From positions 49,597,636 through 49,661,635 of the forward strand of contig NC_134017.1 in assembly GCF_040712315.1 (NCBI RefSeq): a stretch of DNA of 64,000 bases, read 5' to 3'. Of this stretch, positions 36,869 to 48,361 are shown in pieces; within the stretch, counting starts at the first letter, position 1; each line of letters begins with the position of its first letter. This stretch comes from Castanea sativa (taxonomy: Eukaryota > Streptophyta > Magnoliopsida > Fagales > Fagaceae). Below the pieces are notes generated by a model, which was not told where the DNA came from, searched no databases, and saw only the letters and a list, made by a program, of their open reading frames with translations. The translations under genes and the position numbers were made by a program.

Positions 36869-36964
36869 AAAAAGAGTCCAACTTACTAATTAAGTTTGAA
36901 CGCATGCTTTCGTCCTAAAATTTTTCCCTTCCTGTACTGTTTCCCAAATTTTGCCAGAAAACCA

Positions 36965-37860
36965 GCGTAGTAGTGGAGTAGGATTTGAACCAAAAATAAT
37001 GAAGAAGATGCATGATGCTCTTGTGGCTGGTATACTAACAAGTCAGGTGTGGCAAGAGAACCAAGTCAAGTGGACCTATCAAATAATGGTGAGGAGAACT
37101 CCAAGCCCAATGGTTAACATTCCTAAGGGACGTGGGTCTTTTATTACATCGAGTATCACAATCACTCCACATTCCAACCCTTTTGCAAAAAGCATAAAAT
37201 GGGTCACAAGTCATAACCACACTTTTGGACTCTGATATCTCAAGTCTCAACACTTCTTTACAACCTCACCATCTTTCATCTTTAATACTTATTAATGTCC
37301 AACTAACTCAAACTGAACACTCAACCTAGAACCCAAGCCCAATTTCATGTCCACTCCCTGCAAAGAACCTATCTATTATTGTCAATATCTCTATCTAAAC
37401 CATCCCTAGAGCCAACTCAGTAACTCACAGATCCAAATGATCACACACACTACCAAACCCAAAATTCAACAAAAGTCCATACACCTATCAAAAAAAAAAC
37501 AAAAAAACAAAACAAAAGTCCATACATTCTCCTCTCCCACTACATCTATCCAAGATTATTTTGAAATCAATCCAGAATTTATTCCTGCTTTGAGTGATGA
37601 GCATTCCGACTAGTTCCTCATTAAGCATAGTGTATATTCTTTAACTCTACTACTATATAACCCATGCAGATGCACGATATAATTAAAAACAATCACAATT
37701 ACACATATTGGAGTTCAAATTATATTTAATGTAAAAGTTACACATTTTTTAAGCCATAGATATATGTTTGAGTTTTACTCTTTATACTTAGTGTAAAAGT
37801 TACATATTTTTTAAGCCATAAATATATGCTTGATTTAAAAGTTTTTTTTTTTTTGATGGT
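36965..37860. other. Right flank of the MULE, intergenic
   Basis: The first 170 bp continue the interrupted coding-like sequence. The rest is AT-rich with T tracts. A short direct repeat, GTAAAAGTTACA followed by TTTTTTAAGCCATA, lies near 37731-37760 and 37791-37820. Confidence 0.5.
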
Positions 37861-37865
37861 TGAGA

Positions 37866-38023
37866 AACTACTTTTTTTTTTGATACAAGATATAATTTTA
37901 CTCTACTCTAATCTAAGTGTATATGTGCATGAAGCTTCCTCTTGGAGACTTGAACCCCGGCCCTTGTCCTCCACACTCACAAGCACTTATACTTGTGGAG
38001 TAACCATCGCACCAAGGGTGTGC
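37866..38023 (-). mobile_element. tRNA-derived SINE, second family
   Basis: On the minus strand there is an A box GGTGCGATGG (38004-38013 reversed) and, 47 bases on, a B box GGTTCAAGTC (37947-37956 reversed). Then comes a body of about 80 bp ending in an A tract after CTTGTATC. Box spacing and order are those of a tRNA-derived pol III promoter. I found no clean target duplication because both flanks are T-rich. Confidence 0.6.
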
Positions 38024-38280
38024 GGTGGTTTTTTTTTTTTTTTTTATATACACAAGTTTACTTTTTTTTTATTGGGTTTTTAATGATTTATTTATATTAG
38101 ACTTTTCGTCTTTCGTACAATATTAACCCACCTAGAATAAAAATTAAAAAAATTTAGACAGGACACATGACGCAAAATTAGACAACAATTGGAATCCAAA
38201 TTAAAACTTAATTATATTTTCTCTTAACTTTAGCTTTAATTGTATAATCATCAATATATATATATATATATATATATAAG

Positions 38281-38452
38281 GGCAAGGATTTGTTGTAACC
38301 TTGGTTGTAGCAGTCCTGCATAAAATGTGAACGTGTGAGAGAGAGGGTGAGTGTTAATAGAGAGAGGGGTGAGAAACATTTACTGGACAGTTGTCATTTC
38401 AACATATTGTCACATCCACCTTTATGCAGGACTTGCTGCGCAAATCCTTGCC
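38281..38452. mobile_element. Small MITE
   Basis: The ends are inverted: GGCAAGGATTTG at the left and CAAATCCTTGCC at the right. A second inverted block, AGTCCTGCATAAA, lies at about 38313 and, as its complement, 38421. No clear target duplication; the left flank is an AT microsatellite. Confidence 0.65.
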
Positions 38453-38575
38453 TTATGTATAAAAACAAAGATCTCACGCGAGAAATCATGAGGTCTTGCT
38501 ATGTGGCGCATTGTTAGAGTAGTTTTCTATTTGACCTTCCACCTCACCTAAATATTTAATGAGTGTCGTGTGGTC

Positions 38576-38578
<3 letters not shown>

Positions 38579-38620
<42 letters not shown>
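38579..38620. repeat. (TC)n microsatellite
   Basis: Uninterrupted TC run of about 40 bases. A GA run of similar length is at 43989-44027 and an (ATT)n run at 42294-42325. Confidence 0.95.
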
Positions 38621-38624
<4 letters not shown>

Positions 38625-38850
38625 TTAAAATGGTGAATGTCCTTATACTAAAAAGAATTAGAATGTTTTCCATTTACTCGGCCTTGATATTAGATTTAGA
38701 CTTTTCATCTCCACCCACTCATTACTCTTGCATTGTCTAACTTCTCCTATTCTCATTCTTCTTCTATAAGTACCAGAAACTAGAATACAAATGCAAAAGG
38801 AATAATGTGAAGAAGACAATGTGAAGAGTATATTGAACCTTGTGAGATGT

Positions 38851-39132
38851 TGTTAGAATTATGGTTAAGTGATTAAATTCACATTTTCCTAATAGCTTAA
38901 GCTTTTGAGACAATCGGTAATTTAACATTATATTAGAACAGGAGATTTTGAGTTCGATCCCTGACTTTACTTTACCTCTCATTTAAAATGTTAAATTCCC
39001 ACTTGTTGGGCCCTCACTTACTAAGGGGAAGTTTAAGCCCACAAGTGAGGGGGAGAGTTAGAATTATTGTTAAGTGATTAAATTCACATTTTCCTAATAG
39101 CTTAAGTTTTTGAGACAATTAGTAATTTAACA
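38851..39132 (+). mobile_element. SMART-type miniature LTR retrotransposon, 282 bp
   Basis: Two 77-bp direct repeats (38851-38927 and 39056-39132) enclose 128 bp. The left one starts TGTTAGAATT and both end ATTTAACA. Right after the left repeat is a degenerate primer site, TATTAGAACAGGAG, where a Met-tRNA site would read TGGTATCAGAGCAGGAG. Right before the second repeat is a polypurine tract, AGTGAGGGGGAGAG. Flanks GATGT (38846-38850) and AATGT (39133-39137) are a 5-bp duplication with one change. It cannot encode protein. Confidence 0.8.
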
Positions 39133-39137
39133 AATGT

Positions 39138-39621
39138 GAATACTCTCCATCTCAAATTGGGACCACTATTTGTATTTCCATCCTCAACTTGCTAGATGGC
39201 ACTTGCTCTGGTATTCTCTCTGTAGATTTTGAAAAGCATGTATATGACTGTAACTAAAATTATATTGAAAGCTAATACTCATTTTGACAAGATAATGGTT
39301 GTTTTCTTTCTTTGTTTTTATTGGTGTGTGAAGATACGAAGCTGATGAATCACAAAAGTCGAAGATGCGTGAAGCTTGCATTGAAGAAGAAAGTGAACGT
39401 CATGGATGGAGCAATCCAAGATGGATCACGGTGATATCACATGGAAAATTCTCTTTTTTGGGTTAATTACGGAGTACATGAATTGGCAATTTATAGTGTT
39501 ATTTCTATATTCCTTAAAAAATTTCTTGTGTTTAAGATCAATTTACCACAATATGCACTTTGTACAATAAAAAACACACATCGAGGATTAGTAGACTATA
39601 TTGGAGATTTGGTATTTGCTA
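39138..39621. other. Intergenic DNA
   Basis: No recognised feature between the miniature LTR element and the next MULE. Confidence 0.5.
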
Positions 39622-39630
39622 AATAAATCT

Positions 39631-40764
39631 AGGAGAAATTACACTAAACTCACCTGTGGGTTGACTTGAAATCACTTTGCCTACTTGTGGTTTGAAAAGT
39701 GTCACTTTACCTACTTGAGATAAGATCCGTTAGTCTCTTGTTACCCATCTCTATTAAAAATATGGGTAAATTTGTATTTTTGCTACCCTTTTATATATCT
39801 CTCCTTCTAAAACATAAAAAACTAGAAAAATCAAGAGAAAAAAAGATCTAAAAGTTAGGTTTTATAAAATTTAAGAACAAACATAATATTGTTCTTGCAG
39901 TTGGGTCGATTGCTTCTATGATTGTGTTTTTGTAGTTGGGTCAATTGCTTCTATAGCCACCACCACCAACAAATTTTTTTAAAATTTTTTATTTTACAAT
40001 TTTCTGTGATTGTACATAAGGAGGGCAGATATAACATTGTCAGTTCTTAAGAAAGTTTGGGTTTTGTGGATTTGATCTAAACTTTGATAGAGTATGGGAC
40101 ATGAATACTTATTTTTTTGAACTTTTCATGAAAGGCCAAAGAGTCGGGCCATACATGGTTCTAGCCTTCTAAGTGCAAAACAGCCGAACAATATGCAGGT
40201 TTTCAATTTCAGACACAGTTGTTCTTGGTGCATGAAAAACTTTAGTTTTAAAATATCAAGAAGGAAAGGCAATTGTACAAGTTATTATACTTAAAATCAG
40301 ACCTCCATGTATCAGCATTCCCATTACTTCCGTTCACGTGAAATTTTCTAAATGGTCCCCTTTTCTTTTATCGAAAGAGATCTCATCTTGCTTCTTGCAG
40401 TTTCACACACAAAGCAAAGAAATATCATTTGGTTGGATTATTTTTATCGTACTAATGATGAGAAGAAAATGGAGTTATCAAGATTGGTTGAATGTTCTTA
40501 ATTTTGGTTGGATGATTGTTTTGGTTGAATGTTTTCAATTTTTACAAAACCTAGCTTTTAGATGTTGTTTTCTCTTGATTTTTTAGTTTTTTATGTTTGG
40601 GATGAGAGAGACATAAAAGGGTAGCAAAAATACAAATTTATTCATATTTTTAACAGAGGTGGGTTTACAGTAATTTCCTTAGGTGAGTAAAGTGACACTT
40701 TTCAAATCACGGGTATATAAAGTAATTTCGTCCCAAACCACAGGTGGGTTTACTGCAATTTCTC
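39631..40764. mobile_element. Second non-autonomous MULE, 1.1 kb
   Basis: Long imperfect TIRs of about 190 bp start AGGAGAAATTACACTAAACT at the left. The right end reversed starts GAGAAATTGCAGTAAACCC. Both contain GGTTTGAAAAGTGTCACTTT and TTTTTGCTACCCTTTTAT. The 9-bp duplication AATAAATCT is perfect at 39622-39630 and 40765-40773. No transposase. Confidence 0.88.
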
Positions 40765-40773
40765 AATAAATCT

Positions 40774-41585
40774 AATATGGCATGTGTTCTAGATATTATT
40801 ACGAGTAATGGACCATTTATCCTAGACGGTTTGGAGTTGGATAATTGAAGTCAGAATATGCCCAAATAAAACGAAATTCAAAACATATAAATTGTGCAAG
40901 GTAGCTTAATTATATGCATTAAAAAAAAATGATTTGTCCTTAATTGAATGGACTTAGCGTGGAATGAAGGAACCTATAATGGGAGAGAACTCTTATCACA
41001 TTTAATATCATTAGTTGGAATGATTTTTTTTTTTTTTTTTTTTTGAGAAATGAAAAAAAAAAAATCTTTCGATAGTTTCTCTTACTCTGTGATTTTTGCT
41101 TTAGTGAAACAAGTTTGTTTTCTTCTCCAATCCTTCACATAACAAAATAAAAGGGGAGAGCGAGAGATACAAGTTTTTTTTAAAACCTTATATGTATATG
41201 TATTATAATATATACCATAATAAAATTTAAGCTCTATAATGACAATGACAAAAAAAAAAAAAAGGTTTCGTTGAGCATGCAAATGTGTATGATTTGCTTA
41301 TGGAATTGGAATTTAGAATTTGATTGATATTTATTTTGAATTTATTTTTATTTTTTTGTTTTATTTCATTATTTTGGAATCAATACTGATTTTTGTAGAG
41401 TAGAATCACAGGAGATCTTGATTCACATTTCATATTTGGTTTTTCTCATATCATAATGGTTTTGGAAATTAACTTTAAACATTTTCAACCCTAGCTTTCG
41501 TACACTTTTGGAATAATATATAGGAAAGAGAAGCTGAAAATGGGAGCATATATAGTGGACCAACAGAATTCCAAGGTACCGACAG
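40774..41585. other. Intergenic DNA
   Basis: AT-rich with a T18 tract near 41025-41044. Nothing recognised. Confidence 0.5.
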
Positions 41586-42291
41586 TCAGTTCACTTTGGT
41601 CTCATTTGGTCCAATTTGGTCCACTCGGTTAGTTTCAGTCCCTTTTAGTGAAATTGAGACTTAAATTGATTCTTTTGTAGGTTGCCTTTTCAAGTTTAGC
41701 TGAAAATTTCTTTTTTTTTTCTTAATTTTTGGGTTGAAAAGTATGATATTTTATTATATTTGGGCTAAACTCTTTAGTTTTGAATTAAAAAATACAAAAA
41801 ATAAAATAAACATTAGAAATTAATAATATGAGCCCTAAAAATGCAATAAAAATTATAAATATTCAAAAGTATATATATTCAGTCCACATCATTTCTATTT
41901 GGTCCACGTTGGTCCACTCTGCCCACTTTGGTTTTTATTCGGTTCACATTGATCCTATTCAGTCCAATTTGTCCACTTAGTCCTATTTAGTCGACATCAG
42001 TCCTATTCAGTCCACTATGATCCTATTCAGTCCTATTTGTTCCTACTCCGTCCACATTGGTCCACTTTGTTCTATTCAGTTCACTTTGGTCCTATTCAGT
42101 TCTCCTTGTTCCCATTCAGTCCTATTTTGTCCATTCGGTCCACTTTGTTTCATTTGGTCCATTTGTGTTCACTTCAGTTCATTTAGACCACTTCAATTCA
42201 TTTTGGTCAACTTCAGTCCATTTTTATACACTTGCATACAGGGAAAAGATATGTTTAGGCTGAGGTTGAGAGTACCTATTCTAAATCCAAA

Positions 42292-42325
<34 letters not shown>

Positions 42326-43745
42326 TCAAACTTGTAATATCCAAAATCTTAAGCATAGCATGTATTGTTGCTATACTTCTGCTGAGCCACATTAATATAG
42401 CATTTCAGTCCACTTTGGTCCGGCTAAATTTAAGCGAAAGTTTTTCTAAACATTAATGCTATGAATATACAAATCTAATAAAAAATATATATTCATATCT
42501 CAAACTTGTAATATCTAAAATTTTAAGCGTAGCATTTATTGTTACTAGATTTTTGTTGAGCTACAATAACATAACATTTCAATCCACTTCAGTCATGATA
42601 AATTTAAGTGAAAGTCTTTCTAAACATTAAGGCTATGAATATACAAATCTAATAATTATGGCAGTTACTTATTTATTTTAACATCATTACTTTTGAATAA
42701 ATTGCATGAGGTTGATTATACATTCAAGCAAAAAATAGTAAAATAAATAAATGAACAAATATGTGTGTGTAATTGGACCGAATTGATCGTATGGACCAAA
42801 TTGGATCAAATAGACCTAACTGGATCAAATTGATAAAATTGGACCGAATAGACCAAAGTAGACTAAATGGACTGTATGGGCTGAATGGTCCATTTGGACT
42901 GAATGGACCGAACAAGATTGAATTGACTAAAGTAGACCGAAATGGACTGAATGGACCAACTGGACCGAATAGACTTAACTGCACTGAATTAGCCAAAGTC
43001 GACCGAATAGGCCTAGGTGGACTGAATAGACCTAAGTGGATCGTATGGACTAAATTGGACCGAATAGACCTAAGTGGACCGAATTGGCCAAATTGGATCG
43101 AATAGACCTAGGTGGATCGTATGGACCAAATTGGACCGAATAGATCGAAGTGGACAGAATGGACCGAACTAGACCAAATGGACTGAACATGACTAAATTG
43201 ACCAAAGTAGATCAAAAGGGCCGAACTGGACCGACTTTGCCAAGTGGACCGTATGGACCAAATTGGATGGAATAGACCTAACTGAACCGAATTGGCCAAA
43301 TTGGACCAAATAGACCGAGGTGGACCAAATGGACCATATTAGACCGAATAAATCTAAATAGACGGAATGGACCAAATAGTCCTAAGTGGACCGTATGGAC
43401 CAAATTGGACCTAATAGACCTAATTGGACCGACTTGGCCATATTGGACCGAATTGGCCATATTGGACCGAATAGGCCTAGGTTGACCGTATGGACCAAAT
43501 TGGACCGAATAGATCGAAGTGAACTAAATGGACCGAATGGACCAAACAGTACTGAATGGACCAAAGTAGATCAAATGGGCTGAATGGGATGGAATGGACC
43601 AAATAGACCGAATTGGACTGAATTGACCAAAGTAGACCGAATGGACCTAATTGAATTGAAGTGTGTTGAAGTAGACCAAATTGGACCAAATTGACCAAAG
43701 TGGGCTGAAGTAGATTGAATCGGACCGAAATGATGAACTGGACCG
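41586..43745. repeat. Two-armed inverted array of about ten-base units
   Basis: The left arm (about 41586-42235) is built of units such as TTTGGTCCA, TATTCAGTCC and CACTTTGGTCC. The right arm (about 42772-43745) is built of their complements: TGGACCGAAT, TGGACCAAAT and AGACCTAAG. The arms are separated by about 530 bp that holds an (ATT)n run and a tandem duplication. Because the units are near ten bases and lack stop-forming words in some frames, spurious ORFs run through both arms. Confidence 0.85.
42327..42670. repeat. Tandem duplication of about 175 bp between the two arms
   Basis: Both copies start TCAAACTTGTAATATC and end CTATGAATATACAAATCTAA, at about 42327-42501 and 42502-42656, with scattered changes. 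Each contains one short stretch of the arm-type unit (TTTCAGTCCACTTTGGTCC in the first). Confidence 0.8.
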
Positions 43746-43987
43746 AATGCTAATATGATATTAGCATAGCCAAGATTGTGTTTTGATATAAATTCAAATT
43801 CTTACTTCCAAAATAATCAAGTATTAACTCAAACAAATCAAACCAAAACTATAAGAGAGAAAATATGCTACTTTTAATGGGAAATTAAAAAATACAACAC
43901 CAAAACGTATGAACCTAAAATAGAGTTTTAAAAATCACAATGATTCATCAATATATAGAAGAGTTGTAAGAAAGAATAAAAAAAAAT

Positions 43988-44031
<44 letters not shown>

Positions 44032-44154
44032 TGTTTCAAGAGAGAATGTGAGAGAATAATAAGAAATTTATAGAAAAAATATGAGAAGAAAAAAAGAAAA
44101 AAAATAATAAACACCAAATTATCCAAGTCATGTTATGTTATGTAATAAAATAGC
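43746..44154. other. Intergenic DNA with GA microsatellite
   Basis: AT-rich flank of the Athila insertion, with (GA)n at 43989-44027. Confidence 0.55.
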
Positions 44155-45545
44155 TGTTGTGAAATTTTAAAGTACTCGCAAGTGTACGAACCGTACTGAA
44201 ATATAGTTTGACAAGAACGAGGTCGAACCCACAGGGACTTGAATGAATGTAGGAAAATTAATCAAATCTTAACCAAATTAAACCTAATCTAGTTTAATAA
44301 AAATTGGTTGTTTGCAATTAAATATACTAAGCAAATAATTAAAATTAAGCAAATGGTTAAACTAAGCAAAAGATATAAAGCAATAAAAAGATGTAAACGA
44401 TCAAGGGAAAGAAATTAAAGTTTTGGAATCCGCCTTGTAAGTCATATCAGCATATATTTATGATCATTAATTTTTTCCAACTCACTGCATGATAATCTAG
44501 AAATCAATCTTGCTATCATGGAAAATGTTCTCATTAAAATCCTTATTTAAAAAATCAAAAGCATGTTCTTCTTCGCTTCTTAAGTATAGATCAAATCATC
44601 AATTGTATCCGTAGCCAAATAAATCACAAGATATATACAATTCTAAAAATCAAATCATAAATTGTATTCATTGACAGACAAATCACAAGCGATATCCAAT
44701 TTTATAATCAATAATTAATAAATCAAGCATTCAACTAATTAAGATAAATCCTAAATCATAAGAAAAACATGATTGAACTCATATCTAGAATCTTATCTTA
44801 GTCAATTGATATGAAGCAAGAACAATTTAAATCATTAAAGAACAACTATTGTGGGAAAAATTAAATCACATAAATATTACTGATAATGCTTAACAAGGTT
44901 TCATCCTCAATCCTAATTATAAATTTAGTTACTCATAGTAATTGAAAGAAAACATAAAAATAAAATACTAAGCATTAAACTAGACAAATAAATAAAACTA
45001 ACTGTCATGGAAGAAAACCAAAGAGATAGCCATAGCCACAGCTCTCTATATGTTTAGCCCTCAGCTCTCCTCTTAAACAAACTAACCTAAAGCATTATAT
45101 AAGAGAAATCACTCCAAATACAATTCGGACTAGCCTTCCTTTCTATTGCGTTATTTTGCTCATTTATAATCACATAACAAATGCGGCTGACCTAAGGCTT
45201 TTCTTTACAAAGACCAAAACCGAAGTGGCCTAATAGAACTTCCTTGTTTGATTCTTGTATGTCGATGAAGTTATAGGGAATTGTTGGATTGGAGAAAGCC
45301 CACAAACATGCAAACTTCTTGTCTTTACTTTTCCTTATCTGAAACTTCACGCCTTCCAGCCTTGCAAATTACAATTCTCTACAAGTTGGCTTCTTGAATC
45401 AATTGGCCCCACCTTGTCGTTTCAACGTAGTCAATTACACTTCACTTGCTTTGCTTCTTCCTCATTTTTCTTGTCTTCCACTAATTCTTGTAAACATGCA
45501 AAGCTTTTATAACCTATAAAAAAAAGATAGATTATAATTAGTCAC

Positions 45546-46388
45546 TGTTAGGTTCTAAGTACTTAGGAACTAATGTATTAGAACTCTAATGTGTATTATT
45601 GGCAAACCATGATCAAAACAGGTGTTTATCTTGTTTTAGACTTGCTCAAAGTATGTCATTTATGTAAAGTTGGATCGAGTTAACTGCAGAAGTTATTGTG
45701 CAATTTTACCTGACTCGATTGATCGAGAATTAGACTCGACCGATTGAAAGTCGTGCAGATTATTTTTTCTGCAGAATTTTCAACTCAACCCTAAACTCAT
45801 ATGACGTGTAGGGTTTTATGTTTTGCCCTAGGTATAAAAGGCAAACCCTAGTCACGTTTTTTAGGTTGCTCATATTGCTGTTTGTGTGAATCTCTTGTGA
45901 GATCTGAGAGGTGCTTGCCTTCACACAAGCTTAGGATTATCAAGAAGGAGATTTCTTTGAGAGCTTGATGATCATTTAGTTGCTGCCATAAGAGCTTAAA
46001 GATACACAAGCGGGAGTGCGTGTACTTGCTGGAGAATTTAAGAAATAAGGAGTTCGTGGTCTCGGAGCTTGCAGGTGGTCGTGTCAGTAAGTTTCTACTG
46101 GTGGGTAGTAATAGGATGTTAGTGGTCTAAGTCGCTATTGTGCAAATTTCGATTCTTTCATAATGGATTTGGTTTTACCTTGAGGATAGCTAAGTTAAAT
46201 CCTCCCTAGGTTTTTTACCGGTTTGGTTTTCCTGGGTCATCATATCTTTGTATTTTTATATTCTGCACTTTACATTGATATGATCATATAATTGTGTTAA
46301 CCTAGATCTGGAATTTGGACTAAGTAACAACTTGGCTTGTTAACTAGGTTAATCCAATTGTGTTTAAAGGAGTCTAAATAACTCTACA
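45546..46388 (+). repeat. 5' LTR of the plus-strand gag-only Copia element
   Basis: 843 bp, TGTTAGGTTCTAAG to AACTCTACA. A TATA box TATAAAAG lies at 45832-45839. It is homologous to 48847-50733 (less insert) and to 20274-21111. Confidence 0.9.
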
Positions 46389-46390
46389 AG

Positions 46391-46408
46391 TGGTATCAGA
46401 GCGGGTAG
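46391..46408 (+). other. Primer-binding site, Met-tRNA type
   Basis: TGGTATCAGAGCGGGTAG, two bases after the 5' LTR: the standard Copia primer site complementary to initiator Met tRNA. Confidence 0.9.
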
Positions 46409-46460
46409 CTTTTGTGTGTAGATCTTTTGATCTTTGAGCTGATCCTTGACCCTTGTTGTC

Positions 46461-48361
46461 ATGGAACACGGACACTCTCTTGTTATTTCTTCTCACTTTG
46501 ATGGGAATAATTATGCTTATTGGAATGTTAGGATGAAAGCTTTCCTGAAATCCATCGATGAGAGAGTTTGGAACTCCGTTGAATACAGATGGGAGAAGCC
46601 CACTACTCCTGTAAGTGAGTGGCAAACTTCTTAGAAAGAAGCAGCTGCTTTCAATAGCAAAGTTATGAATGCTATCTTTAATGTTGTTTCTATGGAGGAA
46701 TTTAAGAGAATCTCCAATGTTAAGGTTGCTCACACTGCTTAGAATATCCTCCCAGACTGTGCATGAAGGTACAAAGGTAGTTAAGATCAATAAGTTGCAA
46801 CAATTAACAACTAAATTTGAAATATGGGTGAAATATGTCAGTTAAGATCAATAAGGCACAAAGGATGTCTGATGATGAATCTTTTGATAAATTCTATGCT
46901 AAACTAAATGACATTGTTAATTCTGCATACAACTTGGGTGAAATCTATGATTAACCTAAAATTGTTAGGAAGATTCTTAGATCTTTAACTGAAGATTTTA
47001 GACCCAAAATGACTGCCATCACTGAGAGCAAGGATGTGGACTCCATCCCTGTTGATGAACTTGTAGGATCTCTTTAGTCCTATGAGTTGGAACTACCCAA
47101 AACTAGCAAATCCAAATCAATAGGTCTTAAGTCTGTTGATGATGTTGATGTTGGTGGATTTGATGATGAGCTCTCTGCTACAGAGATTGCTTACCTTGCC
47201 AAGAACTTTAGGAATTTTCTTAGAAATAGTAACAAAAGGGCAAGTGGTAAAAACACTGATGAACCTAGAAATTTTAGGAAGAATGATCCCACTAAGGTTA
47301 ACAAAATTGAAAAACCTAGAGAAAAAGTAGGTTAATTTTCTAATAATTCTATGGGTCCTCAATGTTTTAGATGTCAAGGGTATGGTCACATGAAATCTGA
47401 ATGTCCAACATTCTTGAGGTCTAAGGGTAAGGCTATGGTTGTAACCCTTAGTGATGATGAAGTTTCTGATGATGAGTCTGGTTATGACAAGCATGGAAAC
47501 TTCATTGCTTTCACTGCTACTGCTATAGTCAATGAAAGTATGACTGTTGAAGAGAACCCTTCTGATGGGAAACTCTCTGAGGATGCAGATCTTCAAGAAG
47601 TCTACAATAAACTTTTCAAAGTTGCTGCAAAGGATGCCATGAGTGTTGAATTAGGCTTAAAGAAAATTGCATCTCTTGAACTTGATAAGAAAATTTTACT
47701 TGTGAATTTGTTTGATGCTACTGAACTTTTGAATAATGTGAAGACTGAGAACATGCTTTTACTTGATAAAGTTAAATCTTTGGAACATGAACTATCTGTT
47801 GTTAGAGAATAAACAAATAGGTCTGCTAATTCCAAACTTGATCAGATGTTGAGTGTTCAAAAGTTTCCTTCCGACAAAACTGGTTTAGGTTTTGTAGAGA
47901 GCATCAATGTGTCTGCACCTAATTCCACAATCTTTGTTCCTTCATCTTCTTCTGAACGCCTTGTGAGTGAGGTTGTCAAACCCCCTATGCATGAGGTTGT
48001 CAAACCCATAGAAGTTTCTCCTCCCAAGAAGATTAGGGTTGATCTGAAAGAGTCTAAACCTAAGATGTCTACCCTTTCAAAGAACAAGTCAAATGATAAG
48101 TCTGCATGGGTTTATCATTTTTGTGGAAAGTCTGGGCACATTCATCCAAACTGTTACAAGCTTCAAGTTGCTAAGAGAGCAAACAAACCAAAAGTACATG
48201 TGCCGTAAGCACAAGATCCTATGGTACTTATTAGTGAGTTGGAAAAGGCTCTAAACCTTTATTCCAATTTTGGAGTTGGAAATCATTCTAATATGAATAA
48301 GAACTCCAATGCTCAAGGTGCATCTAAAAGGCTTTGGATGCAAAAGGCTCAAACTAAGTGA
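46461..48361 (+). pseudogene. Copia-type gag polyprotein, decayed
   Basis: The start ATG at 46461 gives MEHGHSLVISSHFDGNNYAY, the gag_pre/UBN2 start. A TAG at 46632-46634 replaces the glutamine codon kept in the other copy, and a second TAG near 46740 replaces its tryptophan. Further open pieces are 47087-47335, 47351-47812 and 47846-48208. The first zinc knuckle CFRCQGYGHMKSEC is intact (about 47360-47405). The second has lost its first cysteine (YHFCGKSGHIHPNC, near 48110-48155), while the other genomic copy still has it. The coding end at 48361 aligns with 18364. No pol sequence follows. Confidence 0.85.

Larger units (their letters stand above)
34870..36955. mobile_element. Non-autonomous Mutator-like element (MULE), palindrome-rich
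   Basis: The TIRs are about 165-185 bp and begin GGCAAAATTTGGGAAACAG at the left, with the exact complement at the right end (36955). The 9-bp duplication AGAAAACCA is perfect at 34861-34869 and 36956-36964, which is diagnostic of Mutator-class insertion. The interior has no transposase. It has about eleven palindromes of the form AAGTCGAGT...ACTCGACTT near both ends, a 90-bp tandem duplication (about 35049-35213), and a short ORF-like start at 35461. Confidence 0.9.
34595..37135 (+). pseudogene. Unrecognised coding-like sequence interrupted by a MULE
   Basis: The left part has a possible zinc knuckle, CRLCKKYGLIGHTKEFC (about 34617-34667), then KELGLKWVELPNGEQCL, with several stop codons. 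The right part, after the MULE at 34870-36955 and its duplicated 9 bp, reads RSSGVGFEPKIMKKMHDALV and NQVKWTYQIMVRRTPSP. With the MULE and one copy of its duplication set aside, frame is kept across the junction. I do not recognise the family. The zinc knuckle hints at a retroelement or a transposase relative. Confidence 0.4.

Noticed and set aside
42724..43698. Several ORFs of 60-110 codons on both strands
   Set aside because: They arise from the ten-base repeat units, which rarely form stops. The translations are periodic (SVQLGLFGPIWSI-like).
41586..43745. CACTA transposon
   Set aside because: Subterminal-like arrays are present but no CACTA termini, 3-bp duplication or transposase were found.
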